From a virus, in IMG/VR virus record IMGVR_UViG_3300005827_000187, positions 1 to 43,621 of that record: 43,621 nt of DNA, one strand, 5' to 3'. Below the pieces are notes generated by a model. The model searched no databases and was not told the origin of the DNA. It was given only the letters and a program-made list of their open reading frames with translations. The position numbers were made by a program, and so were the translations under genes. Below, in pieces: positions 21,603-30,984 of this stretch (within the stretch, counting starts at the first letter, position 1; every line of letters starts with the position of its first letter).

Positions 21603-23941
21603 GACTGACCCCGTTTTCCTATACCAACTCTTTGACCGCGCCGACCTGGACATACTACCTCGACGGCACGACTTCATCCACGCCATATCGGGCAGTCATC
21701 CCCGCCGCTGACAACGAGTTTATTAATCCCGCCACACCATCGTATACCAAACGGACGAGCGGGTATTACCCTGATTTGAGCGGCAAGGAAATGAGCGGCG
21801 CTACGCTATCGATGGTCGTTTACACTTCCACCGCCACTGTCGGCGATGGGCACGACGCGCTGAAAGCAGCCTTCGACACGCAAGACCAAACTCCGCGCTA
21901 TTTGATTTGCAAAGATGCAGACAATAGCGACGTGCAAATGTACGTGACTGGATTTCCAAAATCCATCGACTTTATCGCGCCGAAGGTGACGAAAGTCACC
22001 CTGGCGCTTGTTTCCCCAATCTGGCAAACTGTCGCACTTTATGATGTGGATGGAACTTCTGGCGGGTCGGCTGTTTGGGCGGTCACTTCCACCGGGGCGA
22101 CGAAAACCGTCACCGTCAATCAGGGCAACCTGTACGCCGTGCCCATTATTTCGGTTGCGATCGGGACATCCCCCGCCACTGGATTCAGCGACTCGGCTTT
22201 CGTCAAAACGTGGAATCGCACCGACAAGGCAGCGACCGGATACCATACCCTGCTGCAAACCATCGACACGCAGCAAACCGAACAGGCGGGCGGATGGGTA
22301 GCGGATAGCAGCCGGTCAAACCTGATAAATAACGGCGCGGGAATTTCTGCGGTTGCAACGACCATTCCGATTGATAACGCGGTCGGCGGAGGCCTGCCCG
22401 GCGTCGGAATGGGATTCATGGTTGACGCGGGCAAACTGGAACAAATCTCATGGACTGCGAACAGCGGCACAAGCCTGACGGGTGTCACCCGCGCAATCGG
22501 CGGAACTGGCACGCCGCCCGGTACGGGCTATACTCACGCCGATAACGTCAAAATCTGCATGTCTCACGTTAAGGCCGACCTGTCAGATATGCGCGTGAAA
22601 TACAATCCAAACGGCGTAGGAAACGCGGCGGACATCCCTTACTGGACAGGGACAGTCCCTTCGGCGACAACGAAGATATGGGCGAACTTGGCTTACAAAA
22701 AGAACAGCGATTTTGTGGTAGCCACTGGCGGGATAACCGATGTGGCAACGACCCTAAACGCCGAGCGATTGACCTACGCCGAATCGCTGAATATTGCAAA
22801 AACAGATGGCCTACTACTCTGTGAAAGCGAATTGATTAGTTACGAGACTTTCACGAAAACAGCGGGCGCGGAAAAAGGCGTTTTCTCCGGCCTAAACCGG
22901 GGCGTATTTGGCACAACCGCCGCCGCTCATGCTGCATTCGTTGACGTTCATCCCACCGCCGAACTGCGGATATTTTCAGGCAATAAAGACTTGACCGCGC
23001 CGACAACGCAGGATAACAGCGGGCGGCCAATCTTCAATCTGGACAATTCCACGAATGCAACGTGGATTTACGAAACCATGCGGGATACAAACTACTCAAA
23101 GGCGTACCAGTGGCAGCCCTTTAGGAATGTGGCAAAGGCAATCCCGTATGGCTATCAATCATCCCACAGTAACGGCCCGCCAATCGTGCAGCCCGTTACC
23201 ATTTACCCGCCGATTGCAAATCCATCATTGCAGATGGGGATAACATTTTTATCCGGTTGCCTGGGTACGGCATATTGGGAAGCGACATTCCCCTTTGGCC
23301 TTTTACATGATGGCGCGAATCCGACGCTGACAGCGACCACCGTTTATCGTTTCGGGACGGCGCTCAATAAAATCTATCTGCAAACTTACGCGGACGCAAC
23401 GACACTTTCTGACCAGGTAGCGGTAGCGGAAAACACGGTATCGAATTGGGCAAGCACGGCCACGCTTACACTGACCGGCAGCAGCACCGCTCCCGCTTTT
23501 AGAGCGCGCTTTTATGGCAACGTCGCAAGGACGGCGATCCCCCGCACCTTTGCCGCCGACATCGAAACGATTACGTGCTACCTATCTGCCCTCACAAATA
23601 GTACAACCGAAGGCGTCCCTTACGTTGTCGCCCTGGCGCGTACCGCGAATACGTACAATCTGTCCGCCGTGATAACAAACACAACCCCGGTCTTTGATAT
23701 TGCAATCAATATGGAATTATCCGGGATGAAAGCGGGCGACGTGCTGGAGATTGACACCGCTGCCAAAACGGTGACGGTTGTCAACGGCGGAAAGCGTACA
23801 CCGCGCTTTGAGGCGATTTCCTGGAATGGGGTAAGGGCGGAGTGGTTCCCACTCTTTCAAGGCGCAAATGCTTTGCAATATGACGAAGTAGGCGTCACGA
23901 ATAACAATATCTCCGTATCGTGGCGCGGGAGAAATAACTAA
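21599..23941 (+). CDS. Distal tail / tail tip protein, 780 aa
   Basis: The N-terminal 150 residues (PTWTYYLDGTTSSTPYRAVI; LSMVVYTST; VTGFPKSIDFIAPKVTKVTL) look like a distal tail protein ring domain. A large middle region of Thr/Gly-rich beta sequence and a carbohydrate-binding-like C-terminus follow (VYRFGTALNKIYLQTYADAT). Probably connects tube and fibres. The size is well above a basic Dit, so insertions are likely. Confidence 0.65.
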   Translation: MRLTPFSYTNSLTAPTWTYYLDGTTSSTPYRAVIPAADNEFINPATPSYTKRTSGYYPDLSGKEMSGATLSMVVYTSTATVGDGHDALKAAFDTQDQTPRYLICKDADNSDVQMYVTGFPKSIDFIAPKVTKVTLALVSPIWQTVALYDVDGTSGGSAVWAVTSTGATKTVTVNQGNLYAVPIISVAIGTSPATGFSDSAFVKTWNRTDKAATGYHTLLQTIDTQQTEQAGGWVADSSRSNLINNGAGISAVATTIPIDNAVGGGLPGVGMGFMVDAGKLEQISWTANSGTSLTGVTRAIGGTGTPPGTGYTHADNVKICMSHVKADLSDMRVKYNPNGVGNAADIPYWTGTVPSATTKIWANLAYKKNSDFVVATGGITDVATTLNAERLTYAESLNIAKTDGLLLCESELISYETFTKTAGAEKGVFSGLNRGVFGTTAAAHAAFVDVHPTAELRIFSGNKDLTAPTTQDNSGRPIFNLDNSTNATWIYETMRDTNYSKAYQWQPFRNVAKAIPYGYQSSHSNGPPIVQPVTIYPPIANPSLQMGITFLSGCLGTAYWEATFPFGLLHDGANPTLTATTVYRFGTALNKIYLQTYADATTLSDQVAVAENTVSNWASTATLTLTGSSTAPAFRARFYGNVARTAIPRTFAADIETITCYLSALTNSTTEGVPYVVALARTANTYNLSAVITNTTPVFDIAINMELSGMKAGDVLEIDTAAKTVTVVNGGKRTPRFEAISWNGVRAEWFPLFQGANALQYDEVGVTNNNISVSWRGRNN

Positions 23942-24999
23942 TGACAGACCAGGCGCTCGTATTTTCCCGCTCTGGCCGACAACTCGCAGAACTCCCGGTA
24001 GCCATTACGCGGGCGTGGAAGTCACAGCGTACCATCGAGGCGGCTAGGGGCAGCTACACCCTATCGGCCAACGACCCTAAAGCCCTGCTGTACATTCTGC
24101 AATATGGCAACATCGTATTCGTGCAGTCCGATAGCGGCGTCCAGAATTGGGCCGGGATTATCTGGCCTCCGATGAAGATAAAAAACGGCGTGATTGAAGT
24201 CCAGATAAAATCTATCGAGTTCGCAATGGGTACGCGCCTGACCCCGGCGACATTGGAACTTGACGACTCGCCCGCGCTGGGCTTCAAAAGGTTGCTGCAA
24301 TCATTCGCGGCCAAGCCGCTGGATTATCCCGTTGACGTAGATAACCCGGTCATATCGTCAACCGCGTTTGGATGGAAAAAAGTAGGGGTAACGCTTCACT
24401 ATGCCAATATTTACGAGGAGTTGAATAAACTCGCAAATAACAGTCTCAATTACTGGTGGTTGGAGCCGGTCTACGAATCCGGCTACATCAAATTTATCCC
24501 CCACCTTGAAGGCAAAATCGGCAGGAAGTTCCCCGCCAGACTTGTCGAAAATCTAAACTTTAATGATGTTGAAATAAAAGAAATCAACGACAAATTTGCA
24601 AATGTCCTAACCGGCGTCTGCGACACCGGGGAAACAAATTACGGAATTGTCACGGCCTCCGCCGAAAATCAGGCGTCGATTGGGCGCTATGGCCGGATTG
24701 AAGGTTATGTAGCATTGTCAGACATGACCGAGGTCGAAGCGGTGCAGGCCGCCGTAGATGCGCTTTTGCCTGAGCGGGCGTTCCCGCTTTTGCAACTGAC
24801 CGGTTCTGTAACGGCGCGTCCCTTCCCGCGTGCTGGCGATACCGTCACCGTCGAATTGTCTACAGCCGGTTCGTTCCTGTCAACTCAGCGGGGCGGGCTG
24901 CTGGATTGCCTGGTGGTATCCGCGTCATACTCGCCTGAGTCAGATGAGATGTTCATTATTGCGCAGGAAATCCCAGAAGGAATGGAACCGAATGCCTAA
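23941..24999 (+). CDS. Tail hub / Tal-like protein, 352 aa
   Basis: Opening ARGSYTLSANDPKALLYILQ and IVFVQSDSGVQNWAGIIWPP fit the gp37-like / hub proteins of siphophages, which make the baseplate under the distal tail protein. KSIEFAMGTRL and SPESDEMFIIAQEI resemble the domain boundaries of that group. Assignment by order and pattern. Confidence 0.65.
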   Translation: MTDQALVFSRSGRQLAELPVAITRAWKSQRTIEAARGSYTLSANDPKALLYILQYGNIVFVQSDSGVQNWAGIIWPPMKIKNGVIEVQIKSIEFAMGTRLTPATLELDDSPALGFKRLLQSFAAKPLDYPVDVDNPVISSTAFGWKKVGVTLHYANIYEELNKLANNSLNYWWLEPVYESGYIKFIPHLEGKIGRKFPARLVENLNFNDVEIKEINDKFANVLTGVCDTGETNYGIVTASAENQASIGRYGRIEGYVALSDMTEVEAVQAAVDALLPERAFPLLQLTGSVTARPFPRAGDTVTVELSTAGSFLSTQRGGLLDCLVVSASYSPESDEMFIIAQEIPEGMEPNA

Positions 25000-25288
25000 G
25001 GGCGACGATATTTATTTTCCCTTTACGACTTCGGAAACAAGGCGCGCCGCCTCGTCTGTCGATTGTCCCTTCGTGATGTCTTTTTCTTCTCCGCTTCCGA
25101 AAACACTAATCATGGCAGTATCCCACCCTTTGATTAGTTTCCTGACGTCGAAGTTTATGTCTGATTCTATCGTAAGATTTACAATAACACTTCCGTTTCT
25201 TTCGTATTTTGCCACAAAGTCAATTATTTTTGGGTTCATAGTATCTCCTTTTCGTAATTATATACCCGATAGGATACCAAATGCCTAG
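24991..25288 (+). repeat. 8-bp direct repeats flanking an inserted gene
   Basis: AATGCCTA occurs at 24991-24998 (last codons of the hub gene) and again at 25280-25287 (start of the fibre gene). Between them lies one minus-strand gene. Without the insert the hub stop and fibre start would overlap, as genes here usually do. Confidence 0.6.
25012..25239 (-). CDS. Moron gene, hypothetical 75 aa
   Basis: The only minus-strand gene within the long plus-strand late operon. Start has AAGGAGAT at proper spacing and a TATAAT just upstream (reading minus, about 25258-25263), so it can be expressed by itself. Sequence FVAKYERNGSVIVNLTIESD, then VRKLIKGWDTAMISVFGSG; an alpha/beta fold is likely. Such independently transcribed genes in phage tail operons often serve in lysogeny or superinfection exclusion; here that is inference. 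Confidence 0.7.
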   Translation of the reverse strand: MNPKIIDFVAKYERNGSVIVNLTIESDINFDVRKLIKGWDTAMISVFGSGEEKDITKGQSTDEAARLVSEVVKGK

Positions 25289-27836
25289 AGACTTAGCAAA
25301 GCAATATCTCCAATTGGGCGATAAAAACCTCCAGGTTTTGCGCGAGTCAATCGCGGATGTTCGCACGCTCACGCGCCAGATTGTCTATCCGCCGTCAGAA
25401 AATGGCGGGGGAAGCACAGCCGCGCCGAGCCGAAACTACGTTGCAACGGGTGACTTGACCATCGTCGGCACTACCCTATATTACACGCCTCGCAGCGGTT
25501 CGGAGATTTGGATTTATTCGGGCGACGACCAGACTTGGAATGTGTTCCCGATCACCGTTATGTCGCTGGATATTACCGCGTACACAACCAATAAGCGGTA
25601 TGATGTATTTTACGATTACGACAGCGCCACCGATTCGCCCGCGCTTTCTACGCTTGTCTGGACTTCGCAGACTGTCCGGGCAACGGCGCTCACGACGATT
25701 GACGGCGTGGATGTGCTGAGTACGAATACCGCCCTGCGCTACCTGGGCGATTTCTGGTATCCGGCGACTGGCATTCCGATTATAAATAATCCGACCGGGA
25801 ACGTATCTTGGGGCGGCACAATTAATGGGGCGGTGGCTGGAAACTTTGCAAATCTTGCCGATGTATCTGGTAAGGTTATTCTGGACAGCGGTATCAACGT
25901 CGCCCTTTACACTGACACCAAAGACCCTACCGGATGGGTTGATCCATCCGCCGTGACTGTCACCTACGACAAAACCGCGCGGACGATTACCCTGACTGGC
26001 ACGCTGGATTATTACTGGTACGGCGTCAAAAAGACGCTGACCAGCCCCTGGACATCCTCCGCCCATAGCGCATCCAATGGGGATTACTACCTGTATAGCA
26101 CGGACGGCATTACATTCGCCTGGTCATCATCTGTTTGGCTTTTCAACTACGCAATGGTCGCCAAAGCAGTCTATGGCGCGTCTGATAAATTTGCGCTACG
26201 CGAGCCGCACGGAATGATGCCCTGGCAAGTCCACAAAGCGTTACACTCCAAATTGGGCGCGTGGCTGGATTCTGGCGGGCTGATTACGGCGGGAACTTAC
26301 GCCGAAAACACGGCCACCGACGCAGCCACTACTCCGGGCTGGGATGCGGCTGTAATTTTTGACGAAGATAATCCGACAACCATCCCGGCCTGGGCGCAAG
26401 GGACGTACACCACTCTGCGTATCGGCGCATCATCTGCGCCGACCTACGACACGGCGGCGACGTTTCCCTTTCGCTCTTCTGGCTCCTACGTCCTCATCAA
26501 TGACCCGCTGACCGGCGCAGAAGCGGCTGGGACAAATAATCAATACGTCAATGTCTACACCCTGCTTGTGCCTGTCACGGCGGATGCCGCTGATAGCCAG
26601 AAATACCGCACGCTGTTTCTGCAACCACAAGCCACCTTTGGCACCCTGGCTGCGGCGCAGTCTGAAAATCCCTACGGGCTGAGTTTAGGAACGCTAAGAA
26701 GCACCCTGCCAGAACTGGTATTCAATTGCCGCGTTACCTACGTTTTGGCGGCTGGGGATTTGAACACCGGAAAATGCCGTATTGCAACGGGCGGTATCAC
26801 CTACGTTGTAGCCAATGGGGTGTCTATTATGGGCGGCGGAGGCGTGCCCGCTCATGCGACAAGCCATATCAGCACGGGCAGCGACCCGATAGCTGCTGTT
26901 GTCGCTGGCGGGGCGTCCGGGCTGATGCTGGGAACGGACAAGACAAAACTAGATTACCTGACCCTGGCGAGTGCCACCAGCATTACCGGCGGCGGCACTA
27001 TCGCGCTCGGCGGGTATACGCTCACAGTACCCGCGTCCGGCAGCGTTGCTCTGCTCGGCACGGCCAATATTTTCACGCAAGACCAGACAGTACAAAAAGC
27101 AAACACCCGAATAAACCTGATAAATACCAGCGCAACGCAGTACACCGTCGCCGGATTTGACTTGCACCACTCAACGGCGTCACTCGGAAACAACGCGGGC
27201 GTGCTTTACAACTGTATCATTACAGATGTGGCGGCGACAAAAGCCGCATTTTCTATGCTGAAGATAGATTACACTGGGGCTTATGTCTCTACGCTCCAAA
27301 CAATCGACCTGAATAATTCGCGCTTTGGCTGGATGGCTACACCCGAAAGCAATTTTGACATCTATGGAGCGGCTAGTAATCCAAGCGCGTCTTTATACAA
27401 TGGGTTGTTTACCGTCCGAAGCGGAACAGGAATAGCGACATCCTTTGGAACATTCAACGGCGGAGATTATTCAAGTTGGATGCAAGTTTCCCTAAACTAT
27501 GCCGGTATTTATTATCCGATGCACATTCAGCCAGCGGGCGGCGGGGTCATCTTCAACGAGGACGGCGCGGCGGATGGGGATTTCCGGGCGGAAACGGACG
27601 CTTATGACGGGATATTCCTTGACGCTTCCAACAACAGCATTGTGATTATGTCAAACGCCGCCGGGAAAATCGGCTTATGGGGCGCGGCGGCGGTTGCGCA
27701 GTCTACCGGCTGGGCAGTCTCGAATGTCACCACGGACAAAGTATTTGACGCCGATTCAACAACCATCAACGAAATAGCCGACGTTCTCGGCACGCTGATA
27801 AACACTCTAAAAACTTACGGTATCTTAGGAGCATAA
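25281..27836 (+). CDS. Tail fibre / receptor-binding protein, 851 aa
   Basis: N-terminal helical anchor (AKQYLQLGDKNLQVLRESIA), then long Gly/Thr/Ser-rich beta sequence typical of fibres (AHATSHISTGSDPIAAVVAG; GASGLMLGTDKTKLDYL) and a C-terminal region with repeated beta turns ending in a helix (NEIADVLGTLINTLKTYG). The AHATSHxxGGSDPI pattern is a known fibre element. Likely host recognition. Confidence 0.78.
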   Translation: MPRDLAKQYLQLGDKNLQVLRESIADVRTLTRQIVYPPSENGGGSTAAPSRNYVATGDLTIVGTTLYYTPRSGSEIWIYSGDDQTWNVFPITVMSLDITAYTTNKRYDVFYDYDSATDSPALSTLVWTSQTVRATALTTIDGVDVLSTNTALRYLGDFWYPATGIPIINNPTGNVSWGGTINGAVAGNFANLADVSGKVILDSGINVALYTDTKDPTGWVDPSAVTVTYDKTARTITLTGTLDYYWYGVKKTLTSPWTSSAHSASNGDYYLYSTDGITFAWSSSVWLFNYAMVAKAVYGASDKFALREPHGMMPWQVHKALHSKLGAWLDSGGLITAGTYAENTATDAATTPGWDAAVIFDEDNPTTIPAWAQGTYTTLRIGASSAPTYDTAATFPFRSSGSYVLINDPLTGAEAAGTNNQYVNVYTLLVPVTADAADSQKYRTLFLQPQATFGTLAAAQSENPYGLSLGTLRSTLPELVFNCRVTYVLAAGDLNTGKCRIATGGITYVVANGVSIMGGGGVPAHATSHISTGSDPIAAVVAGGASGLMLGTDKTKLDYLTLASATSITGGGTIALGGYTLTVPASGSVALLGTANIFTQDQTVQKANTRINLINTSATQYTVAGFDLHHSTASLGNNAGVLYNCIITDVAATKAAFSMLKIDYTGAYVSTLQTIDLNNSRFGWMATPESNFDIYGAASNPSASLYNGLFTVRSGTGIATSFGTFNGGDYSSWMQVSLNYAGIYYPMHIQPAGGGVIFNEDGAADGDFRAETDAYDGIFLDASNNSIVIMSNAAGKIGLWGAAAVAQSTGWAVSNVTTDKVFDADSTTINEIADVLGTLINTLKTYGILGA

Positions 27837-27838
27837 AA

Positions 27839-28156
27839 ATGGCAATCACACCTGCACAAAAAAACATAGTAATTGAACTGGCGAGACTGGCAAAGATTAT
27901 CATTGCCTACAAATCCCGCGCCCAAACTGTTGTCCAGATGTACGCGAATGAAAACGTGGCGGGGCTGGCGGATGCCGATATTGAAGCCGTTCCGGGATTA
28001 GAGGGCGTCACCGCCGCCGAACTGCAAAGCGCAAAAGCGGCGCACGATACCATCGTCACGGCTATCGGGGAGTTTGTCCCACTCACGCCCGCAACGAAAT
28101 TGCTAAAAGTGATAGACAGCGCGCAAAACAACATTATCATTATGCCGCAAGGATAA
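27839..28156 (+). CDS. Hypothetical tail-region protein, 105 aa
   Basis: All-helical protein (NIVIELARLAKIIIAYKSRA; VTAAELQSAKAAHDTIVTAI). Three bases after the fibre gene, with AGGAG. May be a fibre chaperone or structural accessory; family unknown. Confidence 0.6.
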   Translation: MAITPAQKNIVIELARLAKIIIAYKSRAQTVVQMYANENVAGLADADIEAVPGLEGVTAAELQSAKAAHDTIVTAIGEFVPLTPATKLLKVIDSAQNNIIIMPQG

Positions 28157-28161
28157 ACAGC

Positions 28162-28368
28162 ATGGCAGATAAGCAAATCAATCTCAAAGAATTATCCGAC
28201 CTTGACCTGGGCGCGGTGCTTGCCCAGCAAATCGAGCAGTTGGTTTTAGCGCAGCAGAATGTCGTCCTGCTCAAAGAAGAAATGCGCCTGAGACAGGAAG
28301 CGGCGCAAAAGCCGAAGGATGATATTGCCGCGCTCAAAGAAAAACTCATGGCGGCAAAGGCGGAATAA
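28162..28368 (+). CDS. Small coiled-coil protein, 68 aa
   Basis: Gln/Glu/Ala-rich coiled coil (VLAQQIEQLVLAQQNVVLLK). Located between fibre genes, so a trimerising or chaperone role is plausible. Its stop shares a base with the next start (TAATG). Confidence 0.6.
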   Translation: MADKQINLKELSDLDLGAVLAQQIEQLVLAQQNVVLLKEEMRLRQEAAQKPKDDIAALKEKLMAAKAE

Positions 28369-29582
28369 TGGCAAATGTACTAGGGACGATTGTCACAACT
28401 ACAGACCTCGACTCTCTCTACCCGCTGAAATCGCTTTACGATGCCCAGACCATCCTTGCGGCTACGCTGGACAACACCCCGGTTGCGTTGACCGTCTCCG
28501 AACAAACACTTGTCGGGCGCAAGACTGGCGGCAATATCGCGGCCCTGTCGGGCGCGGATGTTCGCAGTATCGCGGGCGTCACGGTCTACGATACCGAGAC
28601 CGCGCAGGACGCAATCGGCGCGATGGTTGGCGCGTCCCTGATTTATACGGACGCCACGCCCTTGCTATCGCGGGCGGCCTTGACCGGCGACGTAACAGCG
28701 GCGGAAAACTCCAATGCGACCACCGCCGTGTCAGCGTCAACGACCTGGGCTTTTACCGGCGACATCACTCCGGCGCAATTGACGGCGGACGTAAATGATT
28801 ACAACCCGGCTGGGCTGAGTACGGCGAGCGTGCTGAGACTGAGCAGCGATGCGACGGAGAGGAAGATAACCGGAATAGCGGGCGGGGCGGATGGTAGGGT
28901 TTTGACGCTTATCAATGTCGGAGCGAATACAATTTATTTATCAAGTGAAAGCGCATCGTCTACGGCGGCAAACAGGATAAGCGTAGCCGGGGGGGGAAGT
29001 GGGTATTATTACATTCCCGCTATCGCATCTATTCAAATTATTTACGACAGTACCGCCTCCAGGTGGAGGATTTTGTCTTCCGTTACATACCCGTCCGCGA
29101 ACGGAGCGCCCATAGCCGCCCCGGCTGGCGGGGCTATTGGAAACGGTATGCAGTTCGCATTCGTTGATCACATCCACGCCTTCGCTCGCTGGATATCCAT
29201 CGGCGCGACCCTGCTCAATAATACCGTCGCGGCGGGGGCTACGGTCTACGCGCCGCCGTTCTATTCCGGCGCGCCGTCATCTACGCAGTTTACTTTCACG
29301 GTAGTTGACCAAACCACGTTTGGGCGTCTGTATTGTCGCATCAGCAACGCCCAGCCAGCGGGCGGTACGCTGGTCGTCTCTTTGCGCAATACCAGCGCGG
29401 GCACGGACATTATCACCCTGACTATCCCGGCGGGCAGCGCGGCAGGAACTTACTCGGAAGTTTCCACCTTCCCGGCGGCGGTTGCGGCGGGCGTACAAAT
29501 TACATTCAAAATCGTCAACAATGCGGGCGCGGCGGCAAGCGCGCAGATTATGAACACTAGCGTGGGCATGGTTCCGGTGTAG
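28368..29582 (+). CDS. Second tail fibre / tip protein, 404 aa
   Basis: N-terminus (LDSLYPLKSLYDAQTILAAT; LTVSEQTLVGRKTGGNIAAL) followed by beta-rich repeats (ALTGDVTAAENSNATTAVS; RVLTLINVGANTIYLSSES) as in trimeric fibre shafts, and a beta-sandwich C-terminus. SEQTLVGR..GGNIAAL is a recurring phage fibre motif. Probable receptor-binding or shaft subunit. Confidence 0.75.
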   Translation: MANVLGTIVTTTDLDSLYPLKSLYDAQTILAATLDNTPVALTVSEQTLVGRKTGGNIAALSGADVRSIAGVTVYDTETAQDAIGAMVGASLIYTDATPLLSRAALTGDVTAAENSNATTAVSASTTWAFTGDITPAQLTADVNDYNPAGLSTASVLRLSSDATERKITGIAGGADGRVLTLINVGANTIYLSSESASSTAANRISVAGGGSGYYYIPAIASIQIIYDSTASRWRILSSVTYPSANGAPIAAPAGGAIGNGMQFAFVDHIHAFARWISIGATLLNNTVAAGATVYAPPFYSGAPSSTQFTFTVVDQTTFGRLYCRISNAQPAGGTLVVSLRNTSAGTDIITLTIPAGSAAGTYSEVSTFPAAVAAGVQITFKIVNNAGAAASAQIMNTSVGMVPV

Positions 29583-29585
29583 GGA

Positions 29586-29594
29586 TATAATCCA
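29586..29594 (+). promoter_or_regulatory. TATAATCCA box before the esterase
   Basis: TATAATCCA five bases before the ATG. The same nine bases occur in the boxes at 36079 (minus) and 36944 (plus). So close to the start, it would give an almost leaderless message; it may also be chance. Confidence 0.3.
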
Positions 29595-29598
29595 GATT

Positions 29599-30183
29599 AT
29601 GAAAAACATAATTCTATCCCTGCTCTCCCTGTCCCTGCTGGCCTTCGCTCCTCCGCCAACCCCGCTTTACATCGTCGCCGGGCAGTCCAACGCCTGGCTG
29701 GTTGCGCCGTATATCGAAAGTTACCTACCCGGCGCGGCGGTGCTGAATTGCGCGAAAGGCGGATCATCTATCGCCGAATGGAATCCGCTGAAGCCGTTGT
29801 ACCAGAATTGCATTGCGCAGGCGCGGGCGATGCTGGACGGTGGCGGGTACGTGCTGAGCGGGATATTTTGGATGCAAGGGGAAACGAACGCCGGGCTGTG
29901 CGTGGATGTGGACACCTGGGCAACCCGCTTTGAGTACATCGTCAGGAAGGCCCGGATTGACCTTGACGCTCCAGCATTGCCGGTGGTGTATGCGCAATTG
30001 GGCAAGCCTTTCCCGCCGTCACACTGTTGGCAGGACATCCGCGAGCAGCAGGCCTCCGTTATTCTGGGACACGCGGCGATGCTGTACACCTGGGACATCT
30101 ACCGGCCTGGCTTGCACTATGGCCCCTGGGGGTTGGATGTGCTTGGAAAGAGATTTGTCGATAAAATGAAAACTACCCCATGA
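29599..30183 (+). CDS. Secreted SGNH / sialate O-acetylesterase-like protein
   Basis: 194 residues with a signal peptide (MKNIILSLLSLSLLAFA). Catalytic Ser in GQSNAW (about 28-33), second block WMQGETNA (about 91), and the His block GLHYGPWG (about 171). This is the DUF303/SASA type of SGNH hydrolase that removes acetyl groups from surface sugars. As the last gene of the tail operon it may trim host surface polysaccharide, aid exit, or alter receptors. Signal peptide argues for export from the infected cell rather than virion attachment. Confidence 0.8.
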   Translation: MKNIILSLLSLSLLAFAPPPTPLYIVAGQSNAWLVAPYIESYLPGAAVLNCAKGGSSIAEWNPLKPLYQNCIAQARAMLDGGGYVLSGIFWMQGETNAGLCVDVDTWATRFEYIVRKARIDLDAPALPVVYAQLGKPFPPSHCWQDIREQQASVILGHAAMLYTWDIYRPGLHYGPWGLDVLGKRFVDKMKTTP

Positions 30184-30198
30184 GCGGGGTAGTTTTTT
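30171..30198 (+). terminator. Bidirectional terminator between convergent operons
   Basis: AACTACCCC (30171-30179) pairs with GGGGTAGTT (30186-30194) and is followed by TTTTTT. On minus the same stem is followed by TTTCATTTT. It ends the late plus-strand operon and the minus-strand operon. Confidence 0.85.
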
Positions 30199-30228
30199 GA
30201 TGGGGATAACGGTATTGTGTTGCCCGCC

Positions 30229-30462
30229 CTATGCGGGCGAGTTACTTTCTGATTTCACGACATCAGGCGGGAAAGAATCGCCAGCCTTCAAAGAGTCGGA
30301 TTCGCGCATTTGCTTGAAGGCTTTCATGCAATCATCATGCCAATCGGCGGGAGGATTACCAGCCTTTACCCAACACTGACAGCAAAAATAACTCGTTACG
30401 TCCATTCTCCAACTTTCGTGCGTCGCCTGTTTACCGCATGAGCATGTTTTCATTTTAGCCAC
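30229..30462 (-). CDS. Zinc-binding small protein, 77 aa
   Basis: CSCGKQATHES (7-17) and FCCQCWVKAG (25-34) give a four- or five-cysteine site with a nearby His. The rest is helical (WHDDCMKAFKQMRESD). Function unknown. Last gene of the minus-strand operon. Confidence 0.65.
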   Translation of the reverse strand: MAKMKTCSCGKQATHESWRMDVTSYFCCQCWVKAGNPPADWHDDCMKAFKQMRESDSLKAGDSFPPDVVKSESNSPA

Positions 30463-30470
30463 ACAACGGA

Positions 30471-30665
30471 TTACATTACCGGCGCGGCCTGAGAACCAGC
30501 CGGTTTAGCGGGATTAGATTCGGGCGCGGTATCATCCTGTTTGGCGGCTTCTTCGACTGCCGCGAACGCACCCTGCAACGCTTCGATTGCAGATTTGAAA
30601 CCTTCTTTATAGGATTCAAACATTTTACGGTGATACTCTTGTTTTGTAAGTGTAATTGTTTCCAT
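30471..30665 (-). CDS. Hypothetical protein, 64 aa (after the last attC)
   Basis: Helical N-terminus (KQEYHRKMFESYKEGFKSAI), low-complexity Pro/Ala tail (AKPAGSQAAPVM). Ribosome site AAAAGGAAG. It follows the R' box of attC B1 (GTTCGGC) as a fifth cassette would, but no GCCGAAC box or attC is found behind it, so it is either a truncated last cassette or the native flank. Confidence 0.6.
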   Translation of the reverse strand: METITLTKQEYHRKMFESYKEGFKSAIEALQGAFAAVEEAAKQDDTAPESNPAKPAGSQAAPVM

Positions 30666-30686
30666 AACTTCCTTTTTGAAAGTGCC

Positions 30687-30778
30687 GCCGAACGGCTGGC
30701 TTTACCCGCAAGGGGCAATAGCCTGATTATCTTTCACGACCTCCGCCTGCCCCTTGTCGGGTGCAAGCATTGTTGGGC
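30687..30778 (-). other. attC-like site B1
   Basis: On minus: R'' GCCCAAC (30778-30772), CCCG (30761-30758), extrahelical A (30757), CAAGGGGCA (30756-30748), loop, TGCCCCTTG (30717-30709), CGGG (30708-30705), TAAAGCCAGCC, R' GTTCGGC (30693-30687). Arms pair perfectly except for the A, the signature of integron attC sites. R' has one mismatch to GTTRRRY. Length 92 bp. Confidence 0.85.
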
Positions 30779-30962
30779 GTTGTGATAGCCTGAGAAAAAA
30801 CCTGTTACCAGACCACACACTTCCGTCATCGCATAAAACTTTTGAATACCAAATATGCGGATGGTCAATTACTACGCCATGTTTGCCGTAATGAGAATAT
30901 TCATTTTGCTTATCGGTTATCTCAACACGAGTACCGATTTGGAAACCTTCATGTAAATTCAT
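30702..30962 (-). CDS. Cassette B1 protein, 86 aa
   Basis: Beta-rich (GFQIGTRVEITDKQNEYSHY, then GKHGVVIDHP), resembling a small SH3/Tudor-like barrel. Start has AGAGGTGAAG. The last 20 or so residues are encoded within attC B1 and the TAA stop is in its L' part. Function unknown. Fourth and most distal complete cassette of array B. Confidence 0.65.
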   Translation of the reverse strand: MNLHEGFQIGTRVEITDKQNEYSHYGKHGVVIDHPHIWYSKVLCDDGSVWSGNRFFLRLSQRPTMLAPDKGQAEVVKDNQAIAPCG

Positions 30963-30984
30963 GCTTCACCTCTTGCAAGGAAAC

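Noticed and set aside
30229-30665. A fifth cassette in array B
   Set aside because: The gene at 30471 follows an R' box, but no attC or GCCGAAC box was found behind it.
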